Source: Geosiphon pyriformis
Lineage: Eukaryota; Glomeromycota; Glomeromycetes; Archaeosporales; Geosiphonaceae
Direction: 5' to 3'
NCBI GenBank assembly: GCA_016748015.1
Contig: JAAOMT010000198.1
Span: forward strand, 300,894 to 364,893
Length of the DNA: 64,000 bases
Numbering within the stretch: the first letter of the stretch is position 1; each line of letters starts with the position of its first letter. Shown here in pieces: positions 1 to 11,251 of the stretch. The notes under the pieces were generated by a model. The model searched no databases. It was not told the origin of the DNA and saw nothing but the letters and a program-made list of their open reading frames with translations. The position numbers and the translations under genes were made by a program.

Positions 1-1639
1 TAAATATTTCATAATAATATTATCTTATATTATAATAATATGTTATTTATAATATATAATTATAGCATAATATAATTATTTTAACTTATTGCATTGTTCT
101 ATTTATATAAAAATAATCACAAATTTATGTCTAATTTAATATGTCTTTTATTTTCTAATTTAATACATTTTTTATTTATATCTTTTATTTTCTAATTTAT
201 TATGTCTTTAATATTGTATTTTTGATTTTATTTATTATTAAACTCTTCTAATATGCAAGTTTTTCTAACTATATCATAATATAACAAATTTTATATTTAT
301 GAAACTTATACAAATTAACATTAGAAATTTTACAATATATTTAAATATAATTATATAATAAACACAAAAATTCAGTATACCAAAATTTTAATTTATGTAC
401 TAAGTACATTAATACATAGAAAAAATTTCAGTATAAATTTTTGCAAGAAATTAAAAAAATTAAAGAATACTTAACAATTTCAATTCTAATTCAAAATTTT
501 TTGTATTTTTTATAACCAATACTATTATCTTAAAACTTTAAAACCATTTAAACTATCTTAACTTCAATTATTTTAAAGGCAATTAAAAAGATTATTGTAA
601 ATAATATAACTTTTTTTAATGTTTTAACACAGAAAAAACTATAAAATTATTAATACAAGTAATAAAAAACTTACTAAATTTTAACAAATATATAATTCTA
701 CTATTGACTTGAAAATTTAACATAATTTTCTGATTTGTATCACAAATTTCAAAAAAATTTTGTATAATAAGACTAAAAAAATAAAAAATATTAAAGCATT
801 ATGTAAAATACCAAAGTAAAAATTAGGCAAAAAGCAAAAATCTTGAAAAAACATCAAAAATTTATAAAGTATAACTTATCTAGTTATTTATCTTTTTTGA
901 TTTAATATTTAAAATTATATAAACATATTTATAAATATATTAAGTTTAAAACTATAAACAAAAAATAGAATTATTAAAACTATTAATTATTTTTATAAAA
1001 CTCTAAATTCAAAATATAATAAATATTTTTTTTATATTACTCTAAATAATTATTTATTGTCATATTAATCAACTATAATATTAGTAAAAACTTATTATCA
1101 TTCAGCCAATATAACAATTATTTCTGTTTTATAAAAAAAAATTATTATAATAATTATTAGTATTTTGCTTTAGTAAAAAAAGTTAAATAATTTGTAATTT
1201 TATTTCTATTCAATCTGTAATTATTTTATTAATAAACTTAAGTAATACAAATCATATTTTTTGTAATAATTAACTATTAATTTTTATTTATCTATAATAT
1301 AAAATTAGTACAAGCTTTGTTATTTATATAAATAATTTAAATTTATTGATATAAAATATTTATTTTGATAAAATATTAAAAATTAATAATTAAATCAAAC
1401 TTAATTGAGTTTTTTTAGTTAATAAAAACTCAAATAAAATTTTTTGCGATATAAAAAACATTTTTAAATATTGTAAAATATTTTATGTATTTAATTTTAA
1501 TTATTTTTCAATTAGAATATTTGCTTTTGATCAATTAACATATAATTTAATTAAGTATAATATGACAATACTTTCTTAAAAACTTGTTAAAATAATATTA
1601 CCAATTAATAAATATAGTTCTTATTTTAATTCTTAAAGC
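1..1639 (+). repeat. AT-rich dispersed repeat F, copy 1, left part
   Basis: Very AT-rich sequence without a usable reading frame. It matches the reverse complement of two blocks elsewhere: bases 1 to about 205 match about 49830-50040, and about 205-1639 match about 41430-43010. The match is base by base with scattered transitions. Bases 5002-5685 continue the same unit on the other side of a hAT insertion. What F originally was cannot be read; it may be an old, decayed transposon. The window starts inside it. Confidence 0.75.
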
Positions 1640-4600
1640 TAAAGTTTCAATTAAAACAAATTGAACCAAACTTTGGGTATTGTTTAAGTTCGGTTTAAAT
1701 TATAAACTAAACTAATTTTTTAAAATAGGTTTAATTCGAATTTAGCATTGAATCTTTTTGACAAGTTTGAATTTAGTTCAAGTTTGGTTTAAAATTCACA
1801 AACTTGTTCAAGTTTGATAATATTAAAAAAAGATATAATTTATACTATTTGTTCATTAATTATTATTTTGTTTAATTATTATAATCAATTAAAAAAATAT
1901 ATAAAACTATACATATATAATAATTCTACTCTTTAACTTACCAAAATGAATTTATTGTCATCATTATCCAATGTTACTAAAGATTTAAAATCCAAAATAA
2001 TAAAATTTAATAATCTAAATAATTTAAATATTAATATATTTGGTAAACATAGTTTTCAGAATAAAATATAGAAATATTTTAATATGTTTGAGTAGATAAA
2101 AAAAACAGCTAAATATACAGTCTCAAAATATATACATAAACTATTTTCTTGTAGAACTACAAATATTATTAAACTTTTATAGTATTATTTAAAAATTTTT
2201 TACTAAACAATATATGTTATAATAAAAAAATATCATAAAAAAAGACAAAATATGCAGAAAAATCATAATTAAAGAAATATTTTAATAAGTAAGATTGTTA
2301 TTTTTTTTTATAATTTTTGGCCAATCTAACTAAAAAACTTTTCTAGTCTTTTATAATAACTACTATTAATATTAATAATAAAAAACTTCATAATATAATT
2401 ATTATTTGGTTTATCAATTATTAGTAATTACTTTTTATAGTAAAAGACTCTAAATTAATTAAAATATTTTAATATTTGAATTTTACTTTTCAACCTGTTT
2501 GTGCTAATACAATTAAGAATAAAGTCATAAAATTTTATGTCTTAGGTAAACAAAAATTAAGAATAAATACTACTTTTATTATAAAATATTTCTTTTTTTT
2601 TACTTTTATTTATAACATAATAAATATATTTAAGTATTATCAAGTCCAAAATTTTCTTTACATTAAATCTTTGGATATCTCTTAATAATAAAATCTTTGT
2701 TTCCATTACTATTTATTATATTAATGACAATTAGAATCTTTAATAAACAATAATTAATTTTAAATTAATAAGTGAATCACATAATTAAATAAATTTTGTG
2801 AATAAATTTTTTAAAGTATTAAAAAATTATAGATTTATATTAAAAGTATATATGTATATTCTTACATAAATTTGGGTTAGTCAATAACCAATAATAAAAT
2901 CAACATATCATATAATATATTAATATGATTTAAGATTCAGAATTACTATAGTGTTTATATTATCAAAAATTACATTTTCTTAATATTGGCTTAAGTTGAT
3001 TTTTATTATTGTTTTAAAGCTAAATTTTTAGTATTAACATTATCTAAGAATTAGAATTATTATAGTGCTCATATCATTAAAAATTATATTTTCTTAATAT
3101 TGGCTTAAATTGGTTTTTATTATTGTTTCAAAGCTAATTTTTAGCATTAACATTATCTAAAGCTTATAATTATTATAGTATCTATATTATCAAAAACTGT
3201 ATTTTCTTAATATTAGCTTAAGTGGTTTTTATTATTGCTTTAAGCCAAATTTTTAGCCAAAAAATTTAAGAAAGAAATTTAAAAAAGAGTTATACTTACC
3301 CTTTTTTTATACAAGTTTATCATTAATTTTATTAGTTATAACCTAATTTTTTTAACAGTTTTTTGTTATTACTCTTGATAATATTGTAAATAATAATACT
3401 TTTATAAAAAAGTTAATGAAAAAATTAAAAAAGAAAAACATTCAATAAAACTTAGAGGACTTTTGATTTTAATGTTTTAATTATATTCCAAACTTAATAG
3501 TATAAGTAATCTTAAATGAAATAAAGAATAATGTTTTTAAGATATTTATTAAAAACCCAAACTGAATATATTTATCTAAAATTTTTTTAATATAAACTTT
3601 GTATAAATTAAAGATTAAAGAACTTAACTCTATAATTCATATTTTATTTCAATATTTTGAGTTTCTTGAATATATCTGTAATATATGTCAAATTAAATAC
3701 TATAAACCTATTCTAGATTGTTTACCTAATAGAATTCTACTTATAACATAGTTAAGAATAGGTTATTTCTTAAATTAACAAGTTATTTATTTTTGATTCT
3801 ATATATTTTGAATATAAAAATTCTAACTGTAAATTTATAAACATTAAATACCTTTACTAATACTTATATTAATCTTTATTAATATGCCATTTTATATGAT
3901 CAATGGGCTGTTTTTAATAAAATTGCTAAATTCTTTGAACTATTTAAAAATATTATAGTCAAAATATCAGCCAATTCAAATAATACTGTCTCTTTAATTA
4001 TTTCCTTCTTTAATATCATTTTTAATTATATTAAAGACATAGTTAATAATAATAAATTTGGTAAAGCATTATAATTTTAATTGTATTTAGTTATTTATTT
4101 AACATATTTAATATTAAATTTATTACTTAATATAACAGCTAAAACAGCAAAAAAAAAGTTGGTTAAATATTACTCTAAAACAAATACAATTGTAATACTC
4201 TATACTGTATTGGATTCAAGAAAAAAATTCTAATATTTTACAAAAAGAGAATTTTTAGATAATGATATTAATAAAACAAAAGAATTATAAATTATTAATT
4301 TATTCAAATGGTTTTATTTTCCAACTCTTACACAATAAATAAATCTTTAGAATACATACTTTTTTTAAAACAAAGTACATACTAAATATTATACTAATAT
4401 TAAATAACAGTTTTTTGGATAATAATAAAGAAAAAAAATTTCATAAAATTGATTAATATATCTCTGAAAAAATAGCCAATAGAGAAATAGATATAATAAC
4501 ATAATAGAAAATATATTACAAAAAATATTTATTTAAATTAACATTTTATTAATAATTTAATATTTAAACATATCAAACACAATTTTTTTGTCTTGTATAT

Positions 4601-5001
4601 ATGATTTATAATTATTTGGCAATCTAAAAATCATCTGTTGCTTTTGAACATGTCTTTTTTGTAGCTAGAAATAAAATTACAGATATAAAATCTTACTTAG
4701 TATCTAAAACTATAAGAACAATATAGTGTCTTTGATTATAGATACAAAGACTATTAAAAAAAATTTAAATAATAATATAATATAATATATTGTTTTTAAT
4801 AGTCAAATCTGAACATATTTATGAATTTAAACCAAACTTAAACCAGACTTGTTGCATGTGTTTAGGTTTAATTCAAGTTTAGTAATTTTAAGTCTGATTC
4901 AAGTTTAAGTTCGAAATTTTGCCAAATCTTCTGTTCAAGTTTGGTTTTATTCAATGATTCAATTGAACTTGAACCAAATTAAACTAAACATTGGAACCTT
5001 A
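1640..5001 (+). mobile_element. Decayed hAT-type DNA transposon, copy 1
   Basis: Imperfect 12-bp terminal inverted repeats: TAAAGTTTCAAT on the left, and TAAGGTTCCAAT as the reverse complement of the right end. It is flanked by a candidate 8-bp target duplication, CTTAAAGC (1632-1639) and CTCAAAAC (5002-5009), differing only by transitions. Eight bp is the duplication length typical of hAT elements. Subterminal regions carry many copies of a motif close to GAACTTGAACC and its complement, which is common in this superfamily. The unoccupied site is present in the inverted F copy near 41.42-41.43 kb, reading TTTAGAAC. Coding remnants of a hAT transposase lie inside. It is certainly non-autonomous now. 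Confidence 0.8.
3898..4745 (+). pseudogene. hAT transposase remnant (C-terminal half)
   Basis: Three recognisable pieces occur in order. At 3898-4078 an open stretch beginning DQWAVFNKIAKFFELFKNII resembles the region before the catalytic core end of hAT transposases. At about 4138-4280 AKTAKKKLVKYYSKTNT followed by TVLDSRKKF resembles the hAT block with the DPRxK motif. At about 4591-4745 the sequence NYLAI, AFEHVFFVARNKITDIKS and LVSKTIRTI matches the C-terminal dimerisation domain, whose usual core is SxxxERVFSxARxxIT. Stop codons interrupt all parts. The N-terminal BED zinc finger was not recognised. Known for the family: cut-and-paste transposition with 8-bp duplications. Confidence 0.7.
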
Positions 5002-5685
5002 CTCAAAACCAAATAATTAATTTAGAGCTTATAATAAAAAACTTTTATTATATTAAAAAGATCTTGTTTATTTTTTGAAAATAAGATTTTATCTTTAAAA
5101 AAGCAATTATAATATAAAATATTGATAAAAAAAACTTTTTTTTTGCCAATATTATATTTTTAAAGCAAAATAAAAGAATATTAATAAATTTGTATTTTGG
5201 CAATAGTTAAAAAATTATATTAAAATATGTTAATACTTTTTTTAATTACAAACAATTATATTTATCTCTGTTGTTCTATTTGTAATGCATATTTTTTAAT
5301 ATTTTTATTAGTTGTATTATACAAAAAATCTAATATTTAAAATAATAAGAACAATTAGTTTAACAAAAGTAATCTACTAATCCAATTGATAATTTTTCTG
5401 TTAATTTTAGACAAGTGTTAGCTTTAAAAAGTCGTAAAATATTCTTAAAAAGGAAATAAAAAGACAATTAAATTTTTTATAACCTAAAGTTTTAAAAAGT
5501 TTTATAATTAAAAAATAAAAAAAAACTATAAATTATATTGTATTTTTATATTCTAATTAATTAATAAATTATGTGTCATTTAAAATCATAAAGATTTTAA
5601 CATTTTTATATTTCAATTAACTAATAAAAATTTAAAATTACATGTTATATAAAATTATATAAGACATAATATTTTGAATTTTTTT
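5002..5685 (+). repeat. Repeat F copy 1, right part
   Basis: Resumes repeat F after the hAT insertion. It aligns with the reverse complement of about 40450-41430; the shared landmark is AATTAATTTAGAGCTT near 5014. A second hAT element cuts it at 5686. No gene is visible. Confidence 0.7.
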
Positions 5686-7722
5686 TAAAATTCCAATTAA
5701 ACTGAATTAAACTGAACTTTGGGTGTTGTTTAAGTTTGGTTTGAATTATGAACTGAACTTGAACTAAACCAACTTTTCAAAGTAGATTTAATTTAAGTTT
5801 AGCATTAAATCTTTTTAACAAGTTTAAGTTTAGCTTAAGTCTGATTTGAAGTTCACAAATTTGTTTAAGTTTAATAAAATTAAAAAAATATAACTTGTAC
5901 TACTTTTTTATTAACTATTACTTTGTTTAATTATTATAATTAGTTAAAAAAATATATAAAATTATGTATATATAACAATCCCACTCTTTAACTTACTAAA
6001 ATAAATTTATTATTAGTATCATTCAATGTTATTAAAGATTCAAAATCCAAAATAATAGAATTTGATAACTCAAATAGTGCAAATATTAATATATTTGGTA
6101 AACATAGTATTTAAATAAAGTATAAAAATATTTTGATAAGTTTAAGTAGATAAAAAAAAAAAACAGCTAAATACACAATTTCAAAATATGTGTATAAACC
6201 ATTTTTTTGTGGAATTACAAATATTACTAAACTTTTATGGTATTATTTAGAAACTTTCTACTAAATAATATATATTATAATAGAAGAATATCATAAAAAA
6301 AGGCAAAATGTTCAAAAAAATTATAAGTTAATTGAAGAAATGTTTTGATGAGTAAAATTACTATTTTTTTTTATAATTTTTGGCCAATCTAACTAAAAAA
6401 CTGTTTTAATCTTTTGTAATAAATGCTATTAATATTAATAATAAAAAACTTTATGACATGATTATTATTTGGCTTATTAATTATTAATGACTATCTTTTA
6501 TAATAGAAGATTTTAAATTAATTAAAATATTCTAATATTTGAACTTCACTTTTTAACTTGTTTGTACTAATATAATTAAGAATAGAATCATAAAATTTTA
6601 TGTTTTAAATAGACAAAAATTAAGAATAAGTACTATTTTTATTATAAAATATCCTTTTTTTTTACTTATAATTATAATATAATAGATATATATAAGTACT
6701 ATCAAGTCCAAAATTTTGTTTACATCAGATTTCTGAATATCTTCCAATAATAAAATTGTTGTCTCCATTACTATCTATTATATTAATGACAATTAAGATC
6801 TTTAATAAACAATAATTAATTTTGAATTAATAAGTAGATAACATAATTAAATAAATATTGCAAATGAATTTTTTAAAGTATTAAAAAATTATAGAATTAT
6901 ATCAAAGATATATATATTCTTACATAAATTTGAGTTAGTTAATAACCAATAATAAAATTAGCATATCATATAGTATATTAGTATCATCTGAAACTTAAAG
7001 TTATTATAATGCTCATATTATCAAAAATTACATTTTTTTAATATTGGTTTAAGTTGGTTTTTATTATTGCTTCAAAGCTAAATTTTTGGCATAAGTATTA
7101 TCTGAGGTTCAAAATTACTACAATATTCATATTATTGAAAATTATGTTTTCTTAATGTTAGTTTAAATTGGTTTTTATTATTGTTTTAGAGCTAAATTTT
7201 TAACATTAGTATTATTTGAGATTCAGAATTATTATAGTGTTCATATTATCAAAAATTGTATTTTTTTAATATTAGCTTAAGTGGTTTTTATTATTGTTTT
7301 AAGCCAAATTTTCAGCCAAAAAATTTAAAAAAAAATTACACTCACTCTCTTTTTATATAAGTTTATTATTAATTTTATTAGTTATAATCTAATTTTTTTT
7401 GATAGTTTCTTGCTATTATCTTTAATAATGTTACAAATAATAGTATTTTTGTAAAAAAGTTAACAAGAAAATTAGAAAAGAAAAACATTCAATAGAACTT
7501 GAAAAACTTTTAATTTTAATGCTTTAATTATATTTTAAACTTGGCAATATAAGCAGCTTTAGATAAAATAAAAGATAATATTTCCAAAATATTTGTTAAA
7601 AACCCAAACCAAATATATTTATTTGAAATTCTTTTAATATAAACTTTGTATAAATTAAAGATTAAAAAACTTAACTTTGCAATCCATATTTTGTTCCAAT
7701 GTTTTGAGCTTTTTGAATATAC

Positions 7723-8731
7723 TGTTACCTGAGTAAAAAAACTAATTCAGAAAATATTAGAAAAAACATAATTAAAAATATAATAACTTAAAAAAATATA
7801 ATAATGCAAAATAATACAGAATAATACATTATAACTTAAGATAACACAAAATAACACATAATAACATGAAATAATTAACTATAATATAAGATAACTAGTT
7901 ATAGTATAAAAAAATAAAGCAATAACAAAAATAGTAAACAATAGTTAATAATAATAAGTAATTGAAAGCAATCTTGTAAAACTAAAAAATATGTATAAAA
8001 ATGAATAGTTTTAGCAGTAAAAAAAATAGACAAAGAAACAAACAAATAGAAAAATATATTTTTTTACTTATATTTATCAAATTTATTTTACCTATATATC
8101 TATATTACTTCAAATAAAAAAAATATTCAAAACCCAAAATTATTCATATATAATACACAAATTCTGTGTTTAAACCAAATTAATTATTTTCTTATTTTTA
8201 TTTCCAGTTAGATGCTTTTAGTATAAACTGTTTCAAATAATAATAACTTAAACCAATTACTCTTAATTATGATAATTAACAATACTAATTTCTTTTATTT
8301 ATTTATTTATTTATTTTTTATTTTTTATTTTTTTATTTAAAGTAATATAAATATATAGATAAAATAAATCTAATAGATATAAATAAAAATATATGTTTTT
8401 CTATTTGTTTGTTTTTCTGTTCATTTTTTTTTACTGCTAAAACTACTAATTTTTATACATATTTTCTAGTTTTATAAGATTACTTTCACTTACTTATTAT
8501 TATTATTAACTATTGCTTATTATTTCTGTTGTTGCTTTGTTCTTTTACACTATAACTAGTTATTCTATGTTATAGCTAGTTATTTTATATTATTGTGTGC
8601 TATTTTATATTATTTTAAGTTATAATACATTATTCTGTATTATTTTATATTATTAAATTTTTCTAAATTATCATATTTTTAATCATGTTTTTTCCAATAT
8701 TTTTTAAATTGGTTTTTTTATTCAGGTAACA
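7723..8731. mobile_element. Fold-back element with long terminal inverted repeats
   Basis: Inserted in hAT copy 2; copy 1 has the empty site near 3670. The ends are TGTTACCTGA and TCAGGTAACA. The two arms pair over roughly 400 bp each, with a central spacer near 8110-8335. A candidate 4-bp target duplication is ATAC on the left and GTGC on the right, against ATAT at the empty site, all related by transitions. No transposase is visible, so it would depend on another element. Superfamily not assigned. Confidence 0.7.
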
Positions 8732-8967
8732 GTGCCTGTAATGTATATGAAATTAAATACCATAAACTTATTTTAGATTGTTTTACTTAATGGAATTCTA
8801 CTTATAATATAGTTAGAAATAAATTATTTCTTAAATCAGCAAGTTGTTTATTTCTGATTTTGTATATTTTAAATACAAAAATTCTAATTATAAATTTATA
8901 GACATTAAATACTTTTATTAGTATTCATATTAACCTTTATTAATATGTTATTTTATATAATTAGTAA

Positions 8968-9880
8968 GCTATCTTTAATAAAATTGCTAAATTTCTTGAA
9001 CTATTTAAAGATATTACAATCAAAATATCAGTCAATTCAAATAATATTGTTTTCTTAATTATTTTCCTTTTTAATATTATTTTTAATCACATTGAAAACA
9101 TAGTTGATAATAATAAATCTGATAAAGCATTATAATCTTAATTGTATTTATTTAGTTATTTATTTAATATATTTAATATTAGATCTATTACTTATCATGA
9201 TAGCTAAGGCAGCAAGAGAAAAATTAGTTGAATATTACTTTAAAACAAATACAACTGTAATGTTTTGTATTGTATTAGATCTAAAAAGAAAATATTATTA
9301 TTTCACAAAGAAAAAATTTTTAAATGACAATATTAATAAAATAAAAAATTGTAAATTATTAATTTATTTAAATGGTTTTATTTTTCAACTTTTACACAAT
9401 AAATAAATCTTTAGAATATGCATTTTCTTTAAAATAAAGTATACATTAAATATTATACTAATATTAAATAACAGTTTTTTGTTAAATAGTAATTTTTATA
9501 ATACTATAGTATTAGTTACACAATCAATATTAAAGACAGATTTTGATAATAATAAAGAAAAAAAATTTAACAAAATTGATTATTATATCTTTGAAAAAGT
9601 GGTCAATAAGAAAATAAATATAATAGCATGATGAAAGGTATATTACAAAAAATATTTATTTAAATTAATATTTTATTAATAATTTGATATTTAGGCACAT
9701 TAAACATAATTTTCTTGTTTTGTATATATAACTTGTAATTATTTAGCAATCCAAAGATTATCTGTTGCTTTTGAATGTCTTTTTTCTATATATAAGAATA
9801 TAATTACAGATATAAAGTCTTGTTTAGTGCTTAAAACTATAAGAGCAGCACAGTATTTTCAATTATAAATGCAGGAACCA
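8968..9880 (+). pseudogene. hAT transposase remnant in copy 2
   Basis: Corresponds to the remnant at 3898-4745. Pieces in order are FNKIAKFLELFKDITIKIS (from about 8972), AAREKLVEYYFKTNTTVMF followed by LDLKRKYYYF (about 9205-9290), and a dimerisation-domain remnant NYLAI, AFECLF, NIITDIKSCLVLKTIRAA (about 9730-9865). Stops and at least one frame change separate the pieces. The last piece appears again at about 10275-10410 because of the duplicated contig end. Confidence 0.65.
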
Positions 9881-10142
9881 TTAAAAAAAAATTAAATAAT
9901 AATATAATATAATATAATGTTTTTAATAGTTGAATCTAAATATGTTTATAAACTTTGAACCAAACTTGAACCAGACTTGTTATATATATTTAGGTTTAGT
10001 TTAAGTTTAGTAATTTTAAGTTTAATTTAAGTTTAAGTTCAAAATTTTGCCAAATTTTCTGTTCAAGTTTAATTTAGTTTAGTAGTTTAATTAAACTTGA
10101 ACCAAATTGGATCAAACATTAAAACTTTATTCTTTTTTTTTT

Positions 10143-10162
10143 NNNNNNNNNNNNNNNNNNNN
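10143..10162. other. Assembly gap 1 (20 N)
   Basis: Twenty N. The 524 bases before the gap (9619-10142) reappear after it (10163-10686), including the same run of ten T at the end. This looks like two overlapping contig ends joined with a placeholder, not missing sequence. Confidence 0.9.
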
Positions 10163-10686
10163 TATAATAGCATGATGAAAGGTATATTACAAAAAATATT
10201 TATTTAAATTAATATTTTATTAATAATTTGATATTTAGGCACATTAAACATAATTTTCTTGTTTTGTATATATAACTTGTAATTATTTAGCAATCCAAAG
10301 ATTATCTGTTGCTTTTGAATGTCTTTTTTCTATATATAAGAATATAATTACAGATATAAAGTCTTGTTTAGTGCTTAAAACTATAAGAGCAGCACAGTAT
10401 TTTCAATTATAAATGCAGGAACCATTAAAAAAAAATTAAATAATAATATAATATAATATAATGTTTTTAATAGTTGAATCTAAATATGTTTATAAACTTT
10501 GAACCAAACTTGAACCAGACTTGTTATATATATTTAGGTTTAGTTTAAGTTTAGTAATTTTAAGTTTAATTTAAGTTTAAGTTCAAAATTTTGCCAAATT
10601 TTCTGTTCAAGTTTAATTTAGTTTAGTAGTTTAATTAAACTTGAACCAAATTGGATCAAACATTAAAACTTTATTCTTTTTTTTTT
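10163..10686. repeat. Artefactual duplicate of 9619-10142
   Basis: Appears base-for-base the same as 9619-10142 (right end of hAT copy 2), whereas every genuine repeat pair in this window shows many transitions. Best treated as the same locus assembled twice. Confidence 0.85.
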
Positions 10687-10885
10687 CTTTTATAATAATA
10701 TAATATATGTTTGTTTTCTTATTTAATTTTAAAAATTAATTTAATTAGATAAAACTAAAGCTATTTTTTTTCTGTTTTTTAATAATATTGTTTTTAATAA
10801 TATTTAAAAAACAATTATTAATTGTTAAAAATTTGCTAAATAGTTTAGTACTTAATACTTTTTTTAAAATTAAATTGGCTTTTTT
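10687..10885. other. AT-rich spacer before LINE A
   Basis: No gene. It ends with GGCTTTTTT (10877-10885), one copy of the LINE A target duplication. Confidence 0.6.
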
Positions 10886-11251
10886 TTTATTTTTATTTTT
10901 TTTATTATGCATTTTATGAGTAAAGTCCAATTATTGTTTAGTATACAGAGCCAAACTAAGAGGCCCAGACTAAATGCAGCTCATGCACTTACTACATGTG
11001 GCTAGCCACTCAGGCCAGACAAGACAACACTACACACATACAACAACACGAGGATTGAAATCCAAACCAGAAAAGAAAAGTTTAGGCTTACAATAGCCAA
11101 AGCTAACAGAAAAAAAACCCAAAACACCAAGCATCTGAATCACACCATTAGACAACACAGATATCTTGCAATGTGACAAACCTGATATCACCCCATCATC
11201 CCCAACTGAACCAGCCTTTTCTATGCTTATCCTATAACTAGACCTTATCAG

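Larger units (their letters stand above)
5686..10129 (+). mobile_element. Decayed hAT-type DNA transposon, copy 2 (interrupted)
   Basis: Same family as the element at 1640-5001, with matching order throughout. Ends read TAAAATTCCAAT on the left and TAAAGTTTTAAT as the reverse complement of the right, that is, the same 12-bp inverted repeat with transitions. Flanks ATTTTTTT and TTCTTTTT may be a worn 8-bp duplication. Without the 1.0-kb fold-back insertion at 7723-8731 its length is about 3.43 kb, close to the 3.36 kb of copy 1. The right end is repeated after the N gap because of an assembly artefact. Confidence 0.75.

Noticed and set aside
8281-8345. TTTA-rich run
   Set aside because: Simple low-complexity sequence in the centre of the fold-back element; not a CRISPR or satellite array.
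1-9000. Insertion of mitochondrial DNA, suggested by very high AT content
   Set aside because: No mitochondrial gene or tRNA is visible, and the region resolves into repeat F and two hAT elements.
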